56,021 nt of DNA from Clostridium uliginosum (lineage in GTDB: Bacteria > Bacillota > Clostridia > Clostridiales > Clostridiaceae). The translations under genes were made by a program, and so were the position numbers. The notes beneath the pieces were generated by a model, which saw only the letters and a list, made by a program, of their open reading frames with translations, was not told where the DNA came from and did no database searches. Of this stretch, positions 49,982 through 56,021 are shown piece by piece. The stretch lies in assembly GCF_900112485.1 (NCBI RefSeq), contig NZ_FOMG01000027.1, forward strand, positions 1 through 56,021. The letters are read 5' to 3'. Each line of letters opens with the position of its first letter. Position 1 is the first letter of the stretch.

Positions 49982-50617
49982 TTAAATAATTCTCCTAAAT
50001 TTTTTAAACTAGAACTTATTAATAAAATTATTTTACATTCATCATTAATTACTATTATGATGAGTTAATTATAACATATTTTGTAAATAAAAAACTGTTC
50101 AATTTCCGAAGAACTTTTTATATCTTGCTACGTCAAATTTACATATTGTAAAAAAATGTGTTTCCAAATATCAATATAAAATATGATAACATATTTTTCC
50201 TATCATATGCTTTATATCGATAAATAAAGCATAAAAAACTCTTAAATTAGAAAGTAATTCAAAACATTGCACAAAATAACTATTTAGTGCAATGTTTTTT
50301 GTATTTCTTTCTAATTTTAATATGCGCGTATAATTTTTTTTGAAATTGAATGCAACTTTAATGTAGCTTATATACTACTGAAATATATATAAATTTATAT
50401 AATTGTCACAAATGATATGAATAAAAGTAACTTTAAAGTTTACATTTTAATCATTTTCATAAATAATATATTGGTTTACGTTCTGTATATTACACTCTTA
50501 AATTTCCTTTCGTATATCGCTAGCATTATCGTATTTAAAACAACAAAATTAGTAATTCTAATATGTACAGATATAAAACTTATAAACCTAAAATAATGCG
50601 GAGCTATAATAAATATA
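49982..50617. other. AT-rich spacer with one large hairpin
   Basis: No gene is supported. At 50261-50298 AAAACATTGCAC pairs with GTGCAATGTTTT, and an outer TTAGAAAG/CTTTCTAA pair extends the stem (50247-50316). Terminator-like on both strands. Confidence 0.4.
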
Positions 50618-50795
50618 CTATTTATTAAAACATCTTAACTTTGATGCATTTCCTTGTATTTCTACCATAGAATATGTTCCATGTTGAAAATAAAAAGAAT
50701 GAATATTCTCTAATGATAAACCTAATAATTTAACAATAATTATAGATAATATTACACTGTGTGAGACTATTAGAGCATCTTTTTCTTTTGGTATA
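50618..50795 (-). pseudogene. C-terminal remnant of a histidine phosphatase
   Basis: The minus-strand frame reads PKEKDALIVSHSVILSIIIV, then LSLENIHSFYFQHGTYSMVE and stop. VSHS matches the second catalytic histidine motif of the phosphoglycerate-mutase-like family. The N-terminal RHGET part is missing. Its 5' side abuts an R3 end (50795-50816), the probable cause. Confidence 0.5.
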
Positions 50796-50816
50796 ATATC
50801 AACACTATTCTAAAAT
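50795..50816. repeat. R3 arm
   Basis: AATATCAACACTATTCTAAA, one arm of the R3 family, sits at the truncation point of the phosphatase remnant and beside a GTAAC array. Confidence 0.4.
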
Positions 50817-50817
50817 A

Positions 50818-50900
50818 ATGTAACAATTTTTGTTACAAATTAAGTTACTATCTAGGTTACAAGTTAGGTTACAGATATAGTAACCTAACTTGTAACGCAT
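50818..50900. repeat. GTTAC/GTAAC array
   Basis: Within 85 bases there are about eight GTTAC or GTAAC words in alternating orientation (TGTAACAATTTTTGTTACAA, AGGTTACAAGTTAGGTTACA, AGTAACCTAACTTGTAAC), able to form several alternative hairpins. It is the densest of five such places in the window. No gene lies in 50901-51148 except the terminator at 51041. Confidence 0.5.
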
Positions 50901-51040
50901 TATGTAGTAAAAATTATTCTTTTTTTATATTTATAATAAGAACTTATTAATAATACCTCCAAAGTAACTATATTGTTTCTATCTTTATTTTTTGGCTTTG
51001 AAAAAAGACGAAACGAGATAATTACTTTAAGCAAAATAAA

Positions 51041-51068
51041 AAAGGATTGCATTTTTCGCAATCCCTTT
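51041..51068 (-). terminator. Terminator of the TetR gene at 51149
   Basis: AAAGGGATTGC pairs with GCAATCCTTT on the minus strand, followed by TTTTATTTTGC. It lies about 80 bases after the stop codon. Confidence 0.7.
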
Positions 51069-51148
51069 ACATTTTGTCTTTTCTTTAGAAAATTATACTA
51101 AGGCATGTGTAAAAAATCTAATACTCATCAAGGTATAAAAAGACGTTA

Positions 51149-51754
51149 TTACACTACATTAAGCAGTAATATTTTTTTTATTAGCGCTACACACACTTCT
51201 ATTAAATCTTCTCTATCAAGATCTGATTTCTCATTATAAATAATTTCATGGCAGGTATCTTCAATTAAAGAATATAATAAAAAATATTCTTCCTTGCTAT
51301 TTTTAAAATTTAAATTTTTAAATTTTTCTATATATTTATTGAGTAAAAGTTTTTGTTGCTCACGAACTTGGTATTTAACTTCATTATCTATATAGCATAA
51401 TGTCATCATTTCTTGATGAAATTTTGAGTATATTTTGTGGCTTTCAAGTATTATATTTATAGTGGTTTTTATCATTAAATCCAAATCATTTGTATCTTCT
51501 ATTTTACTTAGTTCCTTAACACTATGATTGTAAATAGTGTGCCCATATAAATTTGATACCTCCAAAAATATATCCTTTTTATCTTTAAAGTATGAATATA
51601 AACTACCCGTAGCTAACTCTGCTCTTTTAGCAATTTCAGCTGTATTAGTGTTGAAATATCCTTTCTCATTGAATATTTGCAATGCAGCATCAATTATCTT
51701 ATTTCTCTTTTCAATTGACCTTTTTTGAACTGGTATTCTTATTTCTCTTTTCAT
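51149..51754 (-). CDS. TetR/AcrR-family repressor of the adjacent efflux gene
   Basis: The 201-aa protein has an N-terminal helix-turn-helix (IIDAALQIFNEKGYFNTNTA, EIAKRAELATGSLYSYFKDK) and a ligand domain from about 60. ATG 51754 follows GGAG by 6-7 bases. Divergent from an MFS exporter with a 38-bp palindrome covering both -35 boxes, so it should repress both itself and the exporter and be released by an exported compound. Confidence 0.9.
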   Translation of the reverse strand: MKREIRIPVQKRSIEKRNKIIDAALQIFNEKGYFNTNTAEIAKRAELATGSLYSYFKDKKDIFLEVSNLYGHTIYNHSVKELSKIEDTNDLDLMIKTTINIILESHKIYSKFHQEMMTLCYIDNEVKYQVREQQKLLLNKYIEKFKNLNFKNSKEEYFLLYSLIEDTCHEIIYNEKSDLDREDLIEVCVALIKKILLLNVV

Positions 51755-51843
51755 AATATACTCCATTCATATACTCCATTTAGCATAAAAACATTAATTC
51801 AAGACACCTTAATCACTTGAAATTTTAATATAAATAATATTTT

Positions 51844-51903
51844 TTGTCAATAATATGAACTTGGTTTCATGTTATTGACAATTTTAGATATAAAAACTAT
51901 AAT
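51844..51903. promoter_or_regulatory. TetR operator and divergent promoters
   Basis: TTGTCAATAATATGAAC and GTTTCATGTTATTGACAA form a 38-bp inverted repeat (51844-51881). Rightward: TTGACA 51875-51880, 17-base spacer, TATAAT 51898-51903. Leftward: TTGACA from the other arm, 17-base spacer, TAAAAT. One bound dimer pair would block both promoters. Confidence 0.8.
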
Positions 51904-51939
51904 GCGAATATGAATTATATTTCATATTAGGAGGTTTTT

Positions 51940-53604
51940 ATGAAAAGAAGTAAAGTTATTTTAGGTTTTACAGCATTAATTATAGGCTGTTTTTTAGGTG
52001 TGCTGGATAGCACTATAGTAAATATAGCATTGCCAGATATGGCAATTTATTTAGGTAAAAGTATTAATGATGTGAGCTGGGTTACAACTTCATATTTGTT
52101 ATCATTTTTGGTTTTTCTAATTATAGGTTCTAAAATTGCAGATCAATTTGGAAGGAAGAAAATATTAATAATAGGGTTATTTATATTTGGACTATCATCA
52201 CTACTTTGTGGAGTAGGAAATTCATTTGTATTTTTAATTATTATGAGATTCTTTCAAGGGATAGGGGCTTCAATTATAACACCAGTTGTTTTGCCTCTAG
52301 GACTTGAGATTTTCGGAAAAGAAAGAAAAGGCTTCGTAATAGCTGTATCCGGTGGAATTACAGCTATTGCAGCTGCTGTTGGTCCACCTATAGGCGGCAT
52401 AATTCTCCAGTATTTAAACTGGAAATATATTTTCTATGTTAATGTTCCAATCTCTATTGTAGCTATAGTTTTTGCAGCTATATCTTTAAATGAATCTTAT
52501 GATACTACTGTTTCAAAAAAAGTAGATATTCTAGGTGCAATTTTACTTATGATAAGTATATTTTGCTTAGTTTTCCCACTTCTTAAAGGAAACGATTATG
52601 GATGGCAATCAAAAACAATAGTATCGCTTTTTTGCATTTGTATTTTATCAATTATTGCATTTTTATTTGTTGAAATTAAAACTAAAGAACCAATGCTACC
52701 ACTTAATTTATTCAAGGAAAGTACCTTTACGGCCTCTTGCATTTTATATATGTCAGCAGGCTTTGCAACAGCTTCGCCACTTTTATTATTAAATTTTTAT
52801 CTGGAAAAGATATTTAACTATTCTCCTCTTAAATCTGGGCTCATACTTATGACTCTTTCAATAACTTCAGTATTAGGTATTCCCCTAGGTAGTATTTTGG
52901 TTAAAAAGATTGGAGCAAGACTTGTTAATTTCTCAGGAATACTTATTGTTGGAATAGGTACAGTATTGTTATCACAGATAAATATAAACACTTCAGTAAC
53001 AAACATGAGAATAGCGCTTATTATTATGGGAATTGGATTTGGATTTTCAGTACAATCAATCGCTTCATCAATAAAATACCTACCTGTAGAAAAAAGTGGT
53101 ATGGCATCAGGAATTATTAATGCAGCAAGGCAAATTGGGATGTGTGTAGGAATTGCAGTTCTTGTGAGTATATTAAACAGTAATATCACAAGTGCAACTA
53201 ATAATATTAAACAGGATGTTACGACTGAGATAAATTCACAAGCAAATCTAGATCCAAGTATTAAAGAAAAAATGTTAAGTAAAATTAATAATTTAAATCA
53301 AGATTCAATATCAAGTTCAAATGAAGATGTTATTAAGGATATTGATAATCAAGGTGAGATAATGCTATCTAAGGTATCTACTGATAAAAAAGAAAAAGTT
53401 TTAACTACCCTAAATGAACAAAAGGCCAAAGTGAAATACATAATAAACTTTGGTAAAGATATTAAAAATAAAGAACTAACCAAGGCTTTTGATAATACCT
53501 TTGTAGTTTCCTATGCTATAGTTTTTATATTATCTATATGTGGCTTATTTACGGATAGAAAGCCAACCGATGATGAAAAAATGATGGTTTATACAAAATA
53601 TTAA
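51940..53604 (+). CDS. MFS multidrug exporter, DHA2 (14-helix) family
   Basis: The 554-aa integral membrane protein has the DHA2 start GVLDSTIVNIALPDM, motif A DQFGRKKILI and motif C in AAAVGPPIGG. A large hydrophilic insertion lies before the last helix (residues about 420-525). It is like EmrB/QacA/LfrA proton-driven exporters. AGGAGG precedes the ATG. Controlled by the divergent TetR protein. Substrates are probably hydrophobic drugs or cations. Confidence 0.9.
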   Translation: MKRSKVILGFTALIIGCFLGVLDSTIVNIALPDMAIYLGKSINDVSWVTTSYLLSFLVFLIIGSKIADQFGRKKILIIGLFIFGLSSLLCGVGNSFVFLIIMRFFQGIGASIITPVVLPLGLEIFGKERKGFVIAVSGGITAIAAAVGPPIGGIILQYLNWKYIFYVNVPISIVAIVFAAISLNESYDTTVSKKVDILGAILLMISIFCLVFPLLKGNDYGWQSKTIVSLFCICILSIIAFLFVEIKTKEPMLPLNLFKESTFTASCILYMSAGFATASPLLLLNFYLEKIFNYSPLKSGLILMTLSITSVLGIPLGSILVKKIGARLVNFSGILIVGIGTVLLSQININTSVTNMRIALIIMGIGFGFSVQSIASSIKYLPVEKSGMASGIINAARQIGMCVGIAVLVSILNSNITSATNNIKQDVTTEINSQANLDPSIKEKMLSKINNLNQDSISSSNEDVIKDIDNQGEIMLSKVSTDKKEKVLTTLNEQKAKVKYIINFGKDIKNKELTKAFDNTFVVSYAIVFILSICGLFTDRKPTDDEKMMVYTKY

Positions 53605-53678
53605 AAATTTTATTTTCCATATGTGATTATATCTGGTAAAATATTTATGCTAATTAAAATTTTTAGGGGGATTTACTA

Positions 53679-54317
53679 ATGAAAAAACTACAATTTATGG
53701 CGCTATTTATCTTATGCATTCTTTTATGCGGCTGTGGATCTAAAGCACCTGTTAAAGCACCTGTTAAAGAAAATGAAGCTAAGTCAATTGACTATTCTGC
53801 GCTTTCTGATGATCTTTTTAGCTATGACATATTATTAGATGGAAAAAAATACACACTTCCAGTGAACTTTTCAGAACTTGAAGCAGATGGCTGGTCAATA
53901 GATCCTGCAAGTGCTAATAAAACTATTGGGACAAATTTCTATGTAATAAATATAGAAGTTATCAAAAACAAAGAACATATAACTGTAAGTTTTATAAATA
54001 ATAGTTCTGAAGCTCGCAAATTAAATAAATGTGACGTAGGATCAATAATGACTTTTGGCGGAGCAGGTGATAGCAAAGTTTCTGCTGTTCTACCTAAGGG
54101 AATAAGTTTCTATGCAACTGAAGAAGAAATAACTGCAGCTTATGGAAAGCCATCAAATATTGATACTTCACGTGAACACTGTGATACATATACATTTTTA
54201 GATCCTAATGTTATTGATAAAAATTTTCAGGAAGTTGAAATACTTCTAGATAAAGAAAAACATACATTTTACGGGGTTGAATTAAAAAACATGTATCCAA
54301 AAAAAGAAACAAAATAA
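53679..54317 (+). CDS. Lipoprotein of unknown function
   Basis: The 212-aa precursor has signal peptide and lipobox ILLCGC (Cys about 19). An APVK-APVK duplication follows the anchor. The mature part (DILLDGKKYTLPVNFSELEA, then GISFYATEEEITAAYGKPS) resembles clostridial surface lipoproteins with a BLIP/SmpA-like fold, but this is weak. AGGGGG lies 8 bases before the ATG. Own terminator at 54335. Confidence 0.7.
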   Translation: MKKLQFMALFILCILLCGCGSKAPVKAPVKENEAKSIDYSALSDDLFSYDILLDGKKYTLPVNFSELEADGWSIDPASANKTIGTNFYVINIEVIKNKEHITVSFINNSSEARKLNKCDVGSIMTFGGAGDSKVSAVLPKGISFYATEEEITAAYGKPSNIDTSREHCDTYTFLDPNVIDKNFQEVEILLDKEKHTFYGVELKNMYPKKETK

Positions 54318-54334
54318 TAATACATCTAAAAATG

Positions 54335-54409
54335 AGCCACATACTGGATCTTAATTCCAGTATGTGGCTTTAGCTTTTGAGTTCTTAAACAATAAAAGAA
54401 CATTGTAAA
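54335..54409 (+). terminator. Terminator and first copy of a direct repeat (R7)
   Basis: AGCCACATACTGG pairs with CCAGTATGTGGCT, then TTTAGCTTTTGAGTTCTT and an AACAATA-AAGAA tail. The whole block recurs at 55848-55912 in the same orientation, so a terminator-containing unit has been duplicated on both sides of the R2 element and the phzF-like gene. Confidence 0.7.
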
Positions 54410-54416
54410 AAAATAA

Positions 54417-54690
54417 GGTATTGTCTCAGAATTATCAAGTAAAGTAATAACAAAGAAATAGAAATAACATTTATTAAAGAAGACTAGAAAAATTTCGCTA
54501 AGAATTTCTAACATTTAAAGTTGTACCCATAAAAGATTGCTCCTAATGTGCATTAGGACAATCATTTATGGAACAACTTCAAATGAAGAAACTCTAAGCT
54601 TATTTTTCAATGCTTCTTACACAAATGTTATTTCTATTTTTTTTGAATATACATCATATCATTAAATGATTTGTATTATGATACAGCCCT
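54417..54690. mobile_element. R2 MITE-like element, second full copy
   Basis: Same ends and same fold-back design as 16079-16353, with only scattered differences (GGTATTGTCTCAGAATTA left, inverted ...TGTATCATAATACAA right). The high identity over 270 bases implies recent activity. No reading frame. Confidence 0.7.
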
Positions 54691-54707
54691 TCTTTAATTA
54701 AAGTATA

Positions 54708-55481
54708 TTAAAAATTAATGTTTGCAGTGGAATATAAAACTGCTTTACCACTCAGTTTTACTCTTTCTCCCTGATATTCACAATATAACGTGCCGCCTCT
54801 TGGAGAAGCTTGATAGGCAACTAAATCCGTTTTTCCTAATCTGTTAGCCCAAAACGGAATGATATGGCAATGCCCTGATCCACATACTGGATCTTCTAGT
54901 ACATTTAATTTAGGTGCAAATGATCTTGACACACAGTCAAATTCTTTACCTTTGGCTGTAACCTGCAAAAGCAGTCCATCCAGTGTGCTTATCTTTTCCT
55001 GATTTGGATTTAGATTCCTAACTTCTTCCTCTGATTCAAGAATACAGAGTAAATCTCTTCCCATATATGCTTCTAAAGGCCTAACTCCAATAGCTTCCAC
55101 CATTACATCAGTCACATCTACCTTTTTTAATTTATAAGATGGAAAGTCCATTTCAAGAAGGTCGCCTTTTTTCACAACTACTAGCAGTCCACTAAGTGTA
55201 TGGAAACAAACTTCTGTTATTTCGGGCTCAATAAAATTAGTTATAATATATGCTGTTGCAAGAGTGGCATGACCGCATAAATCAATCTCACCACCTGGAG
55301 TAAACCACCTTAATTTATAATCTAACCCTTCTTTTACTGCAAAAGCTGTCTCAGATAGATTGTTTTCCCTTGTTATCTTCATCATAGTATTCTCGGGAAG
55401 CCACTCATCCATAACACATACTGCGGCAGGATTTCCTCCAAATACCTTGTCTGTAAAAGCATCTACTACATATTGTCTCAT
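54708..55481 (-). CDS. PhzF-family isomerase-like protein
   Basis: The 257-aa protein has two DAP-epimerase-like lobes: DAFTDKVFGGNPAAVCVMDE, ENNLSETAFAV with the catalytic glutamate, GGEIDLCGHATLATAY and EDPVCGSGHCHIIPFW. The substrate is unknown for most non-phenazine members. AAAGGAGG precedes the ATG. It lies downstream of a RidA gene tail, which suggests a former operon. Confidence 0.85.
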   Translation of the reverse strand: MRQYVVDAFTDKVFGGNPAAVCVMDEWLPENTMMKITRENNLSETAFAVKEGLDYKLRWFTPGGEIDLCGHATLATAYIITNFIEPEITEVCFHTLSGLLVVVKKGDLLEMDFPSYKLKKVDVTDVMVEAIGVRPLEAYMGRDLLCILESEEEVRNLNPNQEKISTLDGLLLQVTAKGKEFDCVSRSFAPKLNVLEDPVCGSGHCHIIPFWANRLGKTDLVAYQASPRGGTLYCEYQGERVKLSGKAVLYSTANINF

Positions 55482-55495
55482 TTTAATTTCCTCCT

Positions 55496-55627
55496 TTATT
55501 CTCCTAAAAAAACAACAGCTTCAACCTCGCACAAAATACCAAGTGGGAGTGTTTTTACCGCAATACAGTTTCTGGCTGGCTTTTCCGTAAAGTACTTTGC
55601 ATAAACCGTATTAAATGCTGTAAAGTC
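55496..55627 (-). pseudogene. C-terminal fragment of a RidA (YjgF) gene
   Basis: The minus-strand frame reads DFTAFNTVYAKYFTEKPARN, then CIAVKTLPLGILCEVEAVVF and stop. PARN-C-AVK-LP-G-L-E-E is the RidA end with the catalytic arginine. The start is missing. Upstream another start (ATG 55698, AAAGG site) opens MITLYASASKENYHLLDKEA in a different frame, so two gene pieces have been joined. Confidence 0.6.
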
Positions 55628-55805
55628 ATAATATAAAATGCCTCTTTATCAAGCAGATGGTAATTTTCTTTACTGGCTGATGCGTAAAGGGTAATCATAT
55701 CGTTTTCCTTTAGTAAAGTATTCAATTCTATAAGAATAGATTATATCATTTAATACCATAAAATTGAACTAAGTGTGTTAATTAATAGGATATATTTCAA
55801 AAGGG

Positions 55806-55825
55806 TATACCCCCTAGTGGGGTAC
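55806..55825. promoter_or_regulatory. CsoR-type operator-like palindrome
   Basis: TACCCCC-TAGT-GGGGTA within GTATACCCCCTAGTGGGGTA is the consensus form of CsoR/CstR-family binding sites, which control copper or persulfide genes. No such regulator or target gene lies within the window; the gene to the left starts far away and the one to the right is only a tail. Probably an orphan site left from a lost gene. Confidence 0.5.
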
Positions 55826-55847
55826 AGCCGACATACATGTAAAAAAG

Positions 55848-55912
55848 AGCCACATACTGTATCTTAATTCCAGTATGTGGCTTTAGCTTTTGAGTTCTTG
55901 AACAATATAAGA
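55848..55912 (+). repeat. Second copy of the R7 terminator unit
   Basis: AGCCACATACTG and CAGTATGTGGCT, followed by TTAGCTTTTGAGTTCTTG, repeat 54335-54409 in direct orientation with few differences. Confidence 0.65.
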
Positions 55913-55933
55913 AAATTGAGAACTAAAAGAATC

Positions 55934-56021
55934 TTAAACTTGCCTTGATTTAATATTATTAAACCATTCAATCGTTGCTTTGCTATGTTCTTCAGGAATC
56001 TTATTCTTTACTTGCTCATGC
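55934..56021 (-). CDS. C-terminal end of a gene running off the right edge
   Basis: The minus-strand frame open at the window edge reads HEQVKNKIPEEHSKATIEWF, then NNIKSRQV and TAA at 55936-55934. A polar, helical tail. The family cannot be assigned from 28 residues. Confidence 0.45.
   Translation of the reverse strand, partial: HEQVKNKIPEEHSKATIEWFNNIKSRQV

Overview
Base composition, codon use and gene content point to a low-GC Gram-positive spore-forming anaerobe, most likely Clostridium sensu stricto. The evidence is AGGAGG-type ribosome sites, frequent TTG starts, a PdaA-like deacetylase, clostridial HxlR, PadR and MerR regulators, a ferredoxin-nitroreductase and an ABC-F protein. No rRNA, tRNA, CRISPR array, replication origin or complete transposase was seen. 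This is accessory chromosome: small regulator/effector modules, toxin-antitoxin and defence-like genes, truncated genes, and at least seven families of short repeats. Species is not resolvable by eye.

Layout. 0-2.3 kb: an unknown small gene, a decayed ATPase, a stalk-domain protein and a structured RNA. 2.3-8.1 kb: an ABC-F ribosome-protection gene with a long attenuator-like leader, an HxlR/nitroreductase divergent pair, and a glycosyltransferase sharing a palindromic operator with a PadR gene. 8.3-14.4 kb: a Fic protein with tandem operator-like repeats, a MntA/HepT pair, a DUF3990 (ADP-ribosyltransferase-like) gene with an overlapping partner, a cupin and an ASCH protein. 15.0-20.4 kb: PdaA-like lipoprotein, DUF554, AraC-GyrI, Nudix, ferric-reductase-like protein. 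20.6-24.2 kb: a RloA-RloB ATPase/Toprim-like operon, then a decaying array of tiny one-helix membrane peptides and paralogous protein remnants. 24.3-34.4 kb: a series of modules (AraC-GyrI; a much GC-richer HTH/two-component/ABC operon; SDR/MerR; a DUF1016 nuclease), each separated by one copy of a roughly 75-bp hairpin-forming repeat, always in the same orientation, one copy being fused to a tyrosine-recombinase stub.

34.5-56.0 kb: a mosaic of single genes and divergent regulator/effector pairs (LysR/EamA, Crp/nucleoside hydrolase, TetR/dehydrogenase, TetR/MFS), a YkuD L,D-transpeptidase, an HD phosphohydrolase, GNAT, VOC, aminoglycoside-phosphotransferase-like and methyltransferase genes, a peptide deformylase with an XRE regulator, a lipoprotein and a PhzF protein. 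Between them lie remnants of at least ten genes (PfkB kinase with a large internal deletion, methyltransferase, GNAT, ABC ATPase, histidine phosphatase, RidA and others), showing repeated insertion and deletion.

The most interesting items are the same-orientation repeat bounding gene modules at 24.3-34.4 kb, the small membrane-peptide array at 22.6-24.2 kb, the RloAB and DUF3990 operons, and the ABC-F leader in which one hairpin covers the ribosome site and also looks like a terminator. Family names come from motif recognition by eye; no database search was run.
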